From Phylloscopus collybita (lineage: Eukaryota > Chordata > Aves > Passeriformes > Phylloscopidae): 64,000 bases of DNA. Of this stretch, positions 38,562 through 48,668 are shown piece by piece. The translations under genes and the position numbers were made by a program. The stretch is from contig JAJNNQ010000040.1 of assembly GCA_027886175.1 (NCBI GenBank), positions 27,548,001-27,612,000 on the forward strand, in the 5' to 3' direction. Numbering within the stretch: position 1 is the stretch's first letter; each line of letters opens with the position of its first letter. Under the pieces are notes generated by a model. It searched no databases. It had not been told where the DNA came from and saw only the letters and a program-made list of their open reading frames with translations.

Positions 38562-38660
38562 ATCACAGGATATTCTGAGCTGGCAGGGACCCACAGGGAT
38601 CATCAAGTTCAACTCTTAAGAGAATGGCCCATTTGGGGATTGAACCCACAACCTACTTCT
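38562..38660 (-). mobile_element. SINE relic: tRNA-like B box joined to CR1-type tail
   Basis: On the minus strand a GGTTCAATCCC motif (plus 38636-38646) matches the tRNA internal promoter B box consensus GGTTCRANYCC. It is followed by 'aaatgggccatt', 'gagttgaacttgatgatccc' and 'tgtgggtccctgcc', ending in CAGAATATCCTGTGAT at about 38562. This head-plus-tail order matches passerine tRNA-derived SINEs that carry a CR1-like 3' end (the TguSINE1 type, named from memory). The tRNA part upstream of the B box is degraded and I cannot find an A box. Because B-box-like motifs can occur by chance, a plain CR1 fragment remains possible. Confidence 0.7.
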
Positions 38661-38826
38661 TCAAGGAAAGCTGCCATTCCGACAATTCTTTCAAACGTCT
38701 GAAGATGCACTTTGGAAAAGAGAAAAATGGGCCTACTGGATTTAGAAATTTCAGTCAGATTTTCTTTAAAATGTATCAAGCCCATATATGTTGAAATCTT
38801 ATTCCCAAACCATCAAGTTGTGGTCT

Positions 38827-38829
<3 letters not shown>

Positions 38830-38872
<43 letters not shown>
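38830..38872 (+). repeat. Poly(T) run of 43
   Basis: Forty-three consecutive T, or a poly(A) on the minus strand. It is 170 bp downstream on plus of the minus-strand SINE relic, on that element's 5' side, so it is not its tail. No retroposed sequence is recognised next to it. Exact length in an assembly is unreliable for such runs. Confidence 0.95.
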
Positions 38873-41800
38873 CTTCTGAGCACTTAGAAGTCAAGCTTTC
38901 TGCTTACTGTCTACAATGAGAAACATCTTTTGAAAAAACGATATTATTCAGGGGTTTTTTTCTTGGTTGCTTCATTCTCTTTTTCTAATGGAAGGGTAAA
39001 GAAGGAAAGAAAGTGTGATTGTTTCCACACTTGAATTTATTTGCGCAGATCTGTGCTTTGGGACTACACAGCCAAGAAATACAGAAGTACTGAAAAGGCC
39101 TCTGATAAATGTAGCACTGAAGAGTGCTACAAGACAAACAAAAACATTTATTTTGTTTCTCTTCAACCAGCCTTTTCCCCCAGTTCTCTGAGTTTCCGTA
39201 AGACTTTTAATTGAGTAAGTGGCCTGGCACTAAAAGAATCTTTTTCCCAAGTCTGTTCAATCAAAAAAAAATAATAATTATAACAAACAAGTATAAAGGA
39301 AGATTCATCTGGTAGATTCCTACCATAGATAAATGCAACCATAGACACCAATTGATTTGCAAATGCTAAATATTTTCAAAAGTGAGTAACTTGGAAGTCT
39401 GAATTCCATATTTAAAATACAGTGAGGAATGTTGCTTCTACTGATATCTGGTGAAACTCAAGATGCCTCTTTCTGAATTAGTGTTATCCAAAGCAATAAT
39501 ATCAGTTTGACCAAGCTTCATTCTGCCCTGCCAGCCTCTAATCACACCCTCTATGTCCCTGCTAGGGTACCTTTCTTCATCTAAACAAAGAATTACTATC
39601 AGCCTTCCAGAAAATCCCTGAAATGTGTCCCTCTGTCCAGAAAGCTTAAAGTAATTGCAAACCCCCAATAAGCAATTATGGGCATTATCAGTGCCTATTA
39701 TATGATAGTGTCTATCACAAGCTTCTGTGAGAGATCTGCAAACCACCTTCTGGCCCTTCTTCCATGATTTGGATATATATTAAAAAAAAACCAACCAAAA
39801 CACACTTTTAAACTAACTTTCAAATAAAAATATCTATACCTGATGTCACAAAAACATGACAAAAAATTTTAGTACATGTTTTTGCAGGAAATATTAATAC
39901 AGCTCTCTGAGGGATGCTTGATAACAGAAACAGCTATAACAGCTGAGAGGAACCTCATCTGACTGGGAGGTTGGGACTTAAAAAGACTTCATAGCCAAAT
40001 GAAGCAGCTTTACATTATGACATGAAAGAGAATAACACAACAGCAGTCTCCTCTCAGACTGAACTTTCCTCTCAGACTGCAAAGACTTGACAGCAGAAGT
40101 GAAAAGAAGCCTCAGCTCCCAGCACGCTTCCCTCCCTCCTCAGTATACTGAGCTATCACACCTCCACTGGGATGCCAGAAGCCAGGAGAAGGTTATCTGC
40201 TCAAATTTGACTACTGATCTTTCCTCATAAGCAATGCTTAACCTTTATTTTCTGAAAAAAATATCTTAAAAGAAGCACTTCCTGTCTATCACCGGACAAA
40301 AATCTGCCAGACTATCTAGAGGCACAACAATGAATATGTAACTATGATTTCTTTGATGCTGTAAGGTTTACTCCTTTTGAACTCAAGGTCTCAGTTCAGA
40401 CCTTACCAGGGAAGCCAGCCTTACAACTGTGTGAGCTTCATCTGCAGCCAACCCACAGAGCTGTCACTGCTTTAATGTCTCTAACACTTCCCAGTACTCC
40501 CAATAGACAAAAATCCTCATCTATGTTAGAACAGCTGCCTGAAATGCATTCTGAAATACATCCTGAAAACAGAAATAGGACAAGCAGAGCCAAAGATAAA
40601 TTATTTCACATCCACTGAAATCTGACTAGATTTCAGACTTTGAGTTCTACATAAGGTCCTTGATAACACCAACAGTTCCAGCACAGAAAACTTCATTGTT
40701 ACTAACTGACAGCGCAGACATAACTTTTGCTCAGTGCTACAGCACACCTATGAACCAAAGGCCAGCCTTGCCAAACAATGTCTCTACCATTTAGTTCTAA
40801 TGGTAAAAAAAGCTAATTATTTTAATACCCTTTTTTTTTTTCTTCTCTTAAGCAGAAAAGGATTTATACTAGTTTTGGGCACCAGCTTTAACAGAACAGA
40901 GAAGGTATGCCTAGTTCTTGCCTGAGATTGTTACTGTTACCAAAATATGGGCATAGGAGAACAACAGCAGAGCAGCTCCCAGTGGATATTTCTGCTCAGT
41001 AAAAGATGTGTGTGTGAACATGTAATGAAATGCCTAGCAAAGGAAACCGATGGTACAATGAGTGACAATAAAAATAATACACAACATCAAGAGAATCATG
41101 CTTCACTAAATTATGTCAGAGGGCTGCTGCTGAAGCCATTTATGGGACAGCAGTGGAGTTGTCTCGGCAATGAGATTTAAGGGCCTGCTTCCCAATTGCT
41201 TTGTGGCCCACAGAGCTGCTGTTGCAGCACAAGGCAAGCCTGACACAAAGCTTGTGTGGCATTTTTTCAGTTATACAAGATGATTAAAACTCTGACCCAA
41301 GACGCCTGCCACTGCTTCACTCTTCTGACATGACTGTGCCAAATTAATCATTTATCTTCTCTCTGCTGGTTAACAGCAGAAACAAGAACAACAGCTTTGC
41401 TCTTGAATGCTCTCTGCCCACTTGGCATCAAAAGCTCACACAAGCACAGAAATGTCAGATGATTATCCAGAGAAATTATGGCAAGGAGGGTGGAGAGCAA
41501 AACGTTGCTATTGTTTCTCATCTCAATTGGCAATAGAGAAGGAGAACTGAATAAAGTACTCAAAGAAGGAGGACAACAAGGCTGCCACATTGAAAAACAG
41601 CAGAAAGCTCCAGATGGTTGTCACTTTCACAGAGCTGCCTCAGCTGTTTGTGACACACAGCCTGCACAAGTGCCAGGCTGTCAGAAGCCCAGTGTGAAGT
41701 GGTCAACCAGAATCGAAAACAGGGTCTTTGAATGCACAAGGCAGTGACAGCTCTGTGGGTTGGCTCCACATGAACCTCACACAGGGCTGGCTTCTCTGGT

Positions 41801-42150
41801 AAGGCCTGAACTCAGACCTTGAGTGGAGTGTCAAATATGAGCTTAACACTTCCTCTCTTGAGACTGCAGTCTAGGATGTCTGAGTATACACATCAAAGGA
41901 AATCCAAAAGGACTGGAAAAGGCAAAATATTATTTAACCCACAGCATAATCTTCAGTGGAAAACTGACCTATTTTATTCATAGACTATGATTAGCAAATC
42001 TTTTTGTGCTCTTATTTACATATATTTGCCTCTGTGTGTTCTGGCTCTTACAGATTTGATGGTAATAAGACTCAACTATGGCTTTTATATTTTACATGGA
42101 TTTTTTTTTTAGATATTTAACTTAGATTTTTTAGATATTTTTAGATATTT

Positions 42151-42173
42151 AACAGTGTGATTTTCACACTGTT
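42151..42173. repeat. Perfect 10-bp hairpin with TTT loop
   Basis: AACAGTGTGA and TCACACTGTT flank a 3-base TTT loop. Immediately upstream, TTAGATATTT occurs two or three times (about 42111-42150). The combination of short direct repeats and a hairpin is not explained by a recognised element. Confidence 0.88.
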
Positions 42174-43926
42174 TTAAGAGGTGCAAGGGAAAGAAACAGA
42201 GGTTATATCCAATACATACTGACTGAGGGTTTCTGCAAAGAAAGTACCCAGCAGATGATCAATGACTCATTCCATAATGGAAAGATGTGATTTGCACCAT
42301 TAAAGGAGTAGTTCATCATGGCCATATTGGACATGCTCCTGCTCTGAATCAGCCGCAGCAGGAGTTTTGTCAGGAATAATTACCCACGGGACTAGCCACA
42401 AAAATCAGACTCATTTCATGGAAGCCCCCAAAGAATAATCACCTCACTGAATTTTCTTGGCTACTCATGCAGAATGAATCTAAAGACGCATTTCAGTGAG
42501 AAAAGGTTCTAAAACTTGCTTCAAACCTGTGAAATTTACTTGTCTTTCAGTCAGCTTTAAAATGGTTCTTCTCATATTCAGCAAAAGATGAAAAGAAATA
42601 ATGAAAAATGTGAAACCCTACCATATGCCTGTGGGACTTCTAGAAGGAATTTAAGGTCTCTATAGAATGGCAATTCATACATTCAGAGAATTAAATATTT
42701 TCTCACTTACACAATAGGACTATTTCTGAATACATAGTAGAAACTCCATTAGTAAATCAACATGACAATGTAAAAAGTTCCTAGAAAGACAGAGGGAAGT
42801 CAGAAGACAGCAAATCAACTTCAAGCTTCAAACTGTCCTAAGGAGCAGCCAAGGCTGACAGTTCCCCACCTGGCTGATGACTGCCTTCCCAGCAGGAGTT
42901 TGTGCTGGGGTTGTCTGCACAGCAGTGTCTTTATTTCAGCCACTCACTCTGTTAGCCAAGAAAAAAAACCACTATGTGCACTTAGAGTTGGGGTATGATC
43001 CTGTTTGCAAACAAGTAAAACTTGCCCAGATATGTGCAGTCCATAAAACTCCAGGTTCCAATAACAATTAATGTCATGCCTACCACCTTTTTTTGCTTTC
43101 ATGGACCCTACATACTGCAGAGCAGTCTGGCTGCTACCCAATCAAGCACTCACAAGTGTGCTGAGCTTAACTCTAAGGGTAATTTACAAGTGGGATATTT
43201 GCATACTTACAGAAAATATGTGATTAATTTTTTGGAGGTAATGGTGATCAATGATCCTTTTTTGCCTGCAGATTTGAAAGTGTGAAGCTTTTCATCAGTC
43301 TGACTAAACCCTCTAGCTTAGAAGGAATGCAATACATGAGGAAATAAAATACAAAGTCTTCCTGAAGAGTCACATACAACATGTACTTTTTCTTAAATTG
43401 CCTACTTGAATTCGTAAAGTCATCTTTATGGTAACTTTTACTGAGCAACAAAACCAGAAAACCCTTTAGCCACATTCAGTTCTGTTGTCAGCTCTGGTTC
43501 ATATCTCCAGTACTGTAGCAGTACTCACTGCAGTACATACAGAAATTATAAGAAAAATAGCTTACATCTGTCAGATTGTACTGCCTTTATCATATAAGCC
43601 CAAACTGCTAACACTTGGAGAAATTCAGTGTTCAGCAAATATTTTCTACAGAAAAATTACTGTATGGTCAGGATTCAGAGTTACCTGTCACTATAAAATG
43701 GGCTATCTGCTCCATGTACTAGGAGAAAAACTGGAAGATATACATCAGAGGCTAAACCTGCTTCCTCAGGAGATTGCACTGCTCATCTGACAGGGTATCT
43801 GTTTCCATCAGCCAAGTCTCATTCGCTCATTATATTGATTCATGTGTCTGTCCTGACCCTTGTTCTGAACCTAGCACCTGTAATTTACCTCGAGTTTAAT
43901 CCTTGGATTTTAAAAAGAAAATCCTT

Positions 43927-43949
43927 AAAAAAAAAAAAAAAAAAAAAAA
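43927..43949 (+). repeat. Poly(A) run of 23
   Basis: Uninterrupted A run followed by GGAAAAAAG. No upstream retroposed gene copy or LINE is recognised, so its origin is unknown. Confidence 0.9.
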
Positions 43950-44810
43950 GGAAAAAAGCCTTTTTACAAAAGACAGCTCCTGGACTTCTAATCTAGGAGT
44001 TTTAAAAGATTCCCTAAGCTAATGCAGAGCTAGGGCTGTGCTGTACTGACTCTTCACTACTTCTTTTATGAGCAGAAGAATTTATATTTTCTCCAGTCTT
44101 GCTTTCTGCAGCCTGTGTGTATACAGGCACACACCTGTGCATGTACAGCTGGCAAAATATTTTCAGCTTGGAAGCTGAAGTTTTAATTGTAAACGTATAT
44201 ATGACATTGCCCATCACAGCTCTATAAACACAGTTCAAAGAAAAAAATTGCCATAGGAAATGAAATTATTTGAAAAAATTAAGAAAAGGGGAAAGAAATA
44301 AAGATGAATTATTAAATGACCTGATCTGTGGAGGACATACTGTCTTACTCTGCTAAGTAGAATTAACAAATAGCAACAACCAATAAAGATCAGCTGATTG
44401 AGAAAAATACCTTTGTTATTTCTTAGCTGCAAGAAGTCTTGTACTGAATGTAACAAAGTGAAATAAATCTCCAGATTAAATGAAACACTAGCAAAGAAAA
44501 ACTTTGTAAGAGCTGAAATGTGAACGCATATGTAACCTTTCAAAATTTCATATGTTCTTCCATATATCTGGCCTTTGCCAATTCTAAATCATTTTCTACA
44601 GAGGCAGACAGATCCCTGGTTCGTAGTCTTTCACAAATCAATTTATTTCTTTTTTGCCTTGTTGCTGATGGTCTAACAGGGACCCTGTCCCCTTTACACA
44701 ATAAAATTATTCTCACTCCAGTAGAAACTACAGATGGAGCTGGAGCACTCAACCAGAGAATAGTATCTTAGGAATAACTCTAGCCATTGTAAACTTGGCT
44801 GCAAAAGCCC

Positions 44811-44837
44811 TTTTTTTTTTTTTTTTTTGGGGGGGGG
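44811..44837 (+). repeat. T18-G9 homopolymer junction
   Basis: Eighteen T run directly into nine G, then TGGGTGG-like sequence. Adjacent homopolymers like this are prone to length error in sequencing and to replication slippage. Confidence 0.9.
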
Positions 44838-46997
44838 TGGGTAGTTAGACAGTCACAAGATCTGACTCAGTTACTTCTTGTATATAACTTCCATGGTCCT
44901 ACAGAGGTCCAGGATATAGAAAGAGAAACACATCATCTCCTCTTCAGGCAGCTGTAAACAGAGCTCACCAGACAAGTACAAATGGCTTACACTTGCATTC
45001 TTCATTAATAGATTCAAAAGCCAGACAGGAACAACTTTATCATGAACTATGGTCTTCCACCTAACATTGGACTTACCCTGAATTTATCCTGGTGTCAAAT
45101 TAAATTGCTGTGATTTGATCCTTTTTTTAAAAACTCCCTGTGGCAGAATTCAGCAAAAAATGTATGTGAGGTGTTACAATGCTATTCGGCTTCTCAGCTA
45201 AATATATTGTCTGAAATTTTCTTGTTTCCACTTCCTGGATTTTATCATATAGTAGGGTCACCACTCTACCTCTGGTATCTTTTATACCAGTATAACCACA
45301 AGGGAAATGCTGTCATACATTCTGTTCACAAATCAGAAATAAATCACATTTTTAAAATATCTACAATGTCTTATTGTTTATACAGAGGTATATTCTTTGA
45401 AAACTGGTTTGATTTTTTCACAGAAAATTAGTTAAGAGCAGAAATCTATAAACACAGTGATTTCCTTCTTCCTGAGGGCTAGTTTGTACTTCATACTCAT
45501 AGGACTTAGCGAAATAAGTCCAAAAGATATACCAAATTTCTGCTTGTCATGTAAGAGTTAATTACAGCCACAGACCTTTTTCTCTATCAAGAGAGAAATC
45601 TCTGTCTATATGGGGGGAAGATGAGGTGCTTATAAATACCACATGAGATAAGAATTTTTAAAATTATTTTTACTCATTTCAGTATTTCTTTGACGAAATA
45701 ACTTGTGAGTTAGTACATTAAAATGGTAGAACTTCTACTAATTTTAGAAAGTGAGACAAAATGAATCCGCTTTTACATGCTTACTGTGCCTCATGCTTTT
45801 ACTTCATACAGCTCAAGAGGCAGTTACTGTGGTGCCCAGGCGCACCATGGCATCACTTCACATGTTTTCAGCAGATAAAGCTGTTCTGCTAAGTTGCCAT
45901 GGAAGCACCATATCTGGAAAAGCATAAACTTTCTTCAGGATTTACTTCATTTTCTCTGGCATTTGCAGAACCTCAGGGCCAGAGTGAAGTCCCTTCTCAT
46001 GAGTAGGGAGCTCATTCACATCATGGATTTTGTGCTGCCCATTCTTTGTCTGTAGAGGACTGGTCCAGGGTTCACAGACAAATGCTTTGTCTTTAGAGCT
46101 CTGTGACTAAATTACTATACACTTAATGAAGCAGAACAATTTTCTTATTAGTGATATATTATCATACATTCATGTTACAATTGGCCTTTGAAATTTAGAG
46201 AGAGGGCTATGTAATCATTGATGTGAGAAGGCATAGTTACCTATACAAATAGCTGGATAGGAGGTAGAAGACATTTTGTCCCTTAAAAAGCAATCAGTAA
46301 ACTGAACAGCCACTACTCTAACCATGGATTTTTTCTCATCATATTCATATGTAGAGGAATAGATGCTCTCACAAATGCAGGATAATGATGGAAGGAGCAG
46401 GCAAAAGCAGCAGCTGACCTGTGAAAGAGAATTTTATTAAGAGAAACTTGACTGTCTGACTCTGCAATAATATAAACATGATTACTCTGAGGAAATTGCT
46501 TTCCATAATCATATTTTCTCATTGTAAGATTATTGTACCTTGAAAGTCTGCTTTTCAAGAAGCCAAGCATAGTCAGTTTGGGGCTTTTTTTGCTTTGTCT
46601 ATTTAGGGTAGAATTACTATTAGAAGAACTAGAACCTACAATAATCCCTCTTCCCCCATACTGACCTCAGCAACCATGGCAGAACCCCTTCTGATGAAAC
46701 TCTCTAGGCTCAAAGTGTTTGCTGGGATAGAGGAGATGGGGTGAGGGATGGACAGTGGAAGAGCACATTCTTCCTTAATTTGGTAGGGCATAGAGTAACA
46801 CATCTAAAAGTTTTCAAAACCCTATTATTAATGAGCTCTTATATTTGCCTTTGGAAGAAATACTTTCAGCTGTCAAGTTTGAGGGGGAGTGTTCAGTGAA
46901 CAAGGTGTGAACAAGAAGCTGGTACTAATACAAGGATTTCTACCTGGCTGTGAGAGGGGCTGTTTGTCTGTCAGAGATAGTTAGACAGATGATTAGA

Positions 46998-47094
46998 TAG
47001 GTAGGTAGGTAGGTAGGTAGGTAGGTAGGTAGGTAGGTAGATAGATGGATGGATGGATGGATGGATGGATGGATGGATGGATGGATGGATGGAT
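46998..47094 (+). repeat. Compound tetranucleotide satellite (TAGG)10-(ATGG)12
   Basis: Ten perfect TAGG units (46998-47037) pass through a short AGATAGATAG-like bridge into about 12.5 ATGG units (47045-47094). GATA-like remnants just before the array suggest an ancestral (GATA)n that changed by point mutation and spread. Likely length-polymorphic. Confidence 0.96.
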
Positions 47095-47585
47095 GTCTGC
47101 TAGGCATAGCTCTGATAATTTAAGTATCAGCATACAGCCTCCAAATGACATTTTTCCTCAGTTGTAACTTTTGAATAATAAAGCATGAGAGAAGGCAACT
47201 GGAACACATAAGGAAGAAGCCAGATAAACAAGATCATAACTATACCAGATGCTATATTTGTCACCACATATCATAACTGGGATCTCTGCCACTTCACCTG
47301 AAGCAACAGAACATAAACAAGTCTGCATTGTTGAATCATCAGGGCTGAGCTGGGCTGCTAACATCAATGAAAAATCCAAAACATTTTTAACAAAACCAGA
47401 CTTACCAAATTTGAGAATTTAGTCTCTTTGAGGATGTGAGAAGACTTGAAGACATTTCAACTAAAGGAGGAAATTTTTTCATGGGGTGTTTTTGCTCTTT
47501 GTGGGATTTTTTTGGGTTTGGTTTTTGGGAAGACTGCAGGGTGGGGGAAGGAGGGTGCTGATTTTTTCATTTATTTGTTTGGTTT

Positions 47586-47611
47586 GGGGTTTAGGGGGTT
47601 TGGGTTGGGGG
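47586..47611 (+). other. G-quadruplex-capable motif
   Basis: Four G runs (GGGG, GGGGG, GGG, GGGGG) are separated by loops of 4, 3 and 2 bases (TTTA, TTT-like and TT), satisfying the G3+N1-7 rule on the plus strand. The units resemble TTAGGG-type telomere repeats, but they are irregular and there is no array. Confidence 0.8.
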
Positions 47612-48453
47612 TTTTTTTGTATAGCTAGAGCATAGTCAAGTTTCCCAGAGGCAGCTTCTGGATATTATGTTTGTATTCTATAATAAAATAAGAAAAACAG
47701 ATATTTCCTAAATAAAACATCATCTGTAGTTAAACATATGTTGCCTCACTTCCTGAACAGAAATAACCTTTCATCTCTCTCATGTTCTTGATTTTATTTC
47801 TTACAGAATGCCTTCATTTCACCAGGGTCATCAAAAAATATTTTTAGCTTGCAAAGGTTTCTTAGCCTTCGCATCAATAAAAAGGTTTAAATGTTATAGG
47901 CCTGCTCTGAATGCAATCCTATTACTCTTAGAGGACTCTGCATAATAGTTGAACTTTCCTCCATGCATCAGTTGAAAAGATACTTGTCTGTAACTTTTAT
48001 TACATTTCTTCCTGCCGTTTTTATTGCCTCAGGGTTGTTCTCTTCATTTTCAATGAGATTCAGAAAACCTAAAGGGCAGGTCTGAGAAAAAAACTTGAAA
48101 GTTCAAACAATTTTTTTGAGTTTCACATACCTCCACTCTTAGTTACATGATTAAATTCTTCAAAATCCCAACTCCGTGCGGTCATTTACCGTTGTACAAA
48201 GTTGCTTCTGTAGCAACTTGTGCAAATCAAAGTGGGCATCCCAAAATCAATTACAAAGTTGGATTTACACATGTGCAATTCACCATATATATCAATTATG
48301 TACTAAAGGTCCTTATAACTGAAGTGCCTTGAGTATAATTTAGTGAAAGGTCCTGTGTGATACCAGAGGGAGGAAATATTTCTAAAAGGTTTTGAGTTAA
48401 CTTGCCAGGAAAGTCAATGAACCTCTGCCCAAAAGAAAAAAAAAAAAAAACAT

Positions 48454-48512
48454 TTCGAAGATATGATATCTTCGAATGATAGATGTATGAATAGAGTATA
48501 TTCATACTCTAT
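48454..48512. repeat. Two consecutive tight palindromes after an A run
   Basis: The first is a 23-bp palindrome at 48454-48476 with 11-bp arms TTCGAAGATAT/ATATCTTCGAA around a single G. The second has 9-bp arms ATAGAGTAT (48491-48499) and ATACTCTAT (48504-48512) around ATTC. It can alternatively pair TATGAAT (48486-48492) with ATTCATA (48500-48506). An A-rich run (48431-48450) precedes them and a CR1 relic follows 60 bp later. Confidence 0.85.
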
Positions 48513-48572
48513 ATAGAATTTTCAAATATAAGACATTACATTTTTATTTTCAGTGTAAAGCTATGTATCACA

Positions 48573-48668
48573 TGTCATAGAATGGTTTGGATTGGGTAGT
48601 ATCTTAAAGATCACAGAGTTCCAACTCTCCTGTATGGTATGTCTTGTACTCTACTATGAACACAGGTT
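48573..48668 (-). mobile_element. CR1 LINE 3'-end fragment
   Basis: On the plus strand it begins TGTCATAGAATGGTTTGG and continues 'attgggtagtatcttaaaga' and 'tcacagagttccaactctcc', the reverse complement of the CR1 3' end with its ATTCTATG terminus. The remainder decays beyond recognition after about 48668. Only about 95 bp remain. Confidence 0.85.

Larger units (their letters stand above)
38661..46997. other. Non-coding stretch, no gene seen
   Basis: No exon or transposon recognised. Contains a T43 homopolymer, an A23 homopolymer, a T18-G9 block and a perfect hairpin at 42151-42173. Open frames on both strands at 41348-41769 overlap each other and show no domain. Confidence 0.6.
47095..48572. 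other. Non-coding stretch with G-rich tract and palindromes
   Basis: No exon or transposon recognised. The interval 47470-47625 is T- and G-rich on plus and contains the quadruplex-capable motif. The end carries two tight palindromes behind an A run. Confidence 0.6.

Noticed and set aside
38636..38646. A functional tRNA gene
   Set aside because: Only a B-box-like motif remains. There is no A box, acceptor stem or cloverleaf, and it continues into a CR1-type tail.
47581..47611. Interstitial telomere array
   Set aside because: Only a few irregular G/T units and no tandem TTAGGG run, so it is kept only as a quadruplex-capable motif.
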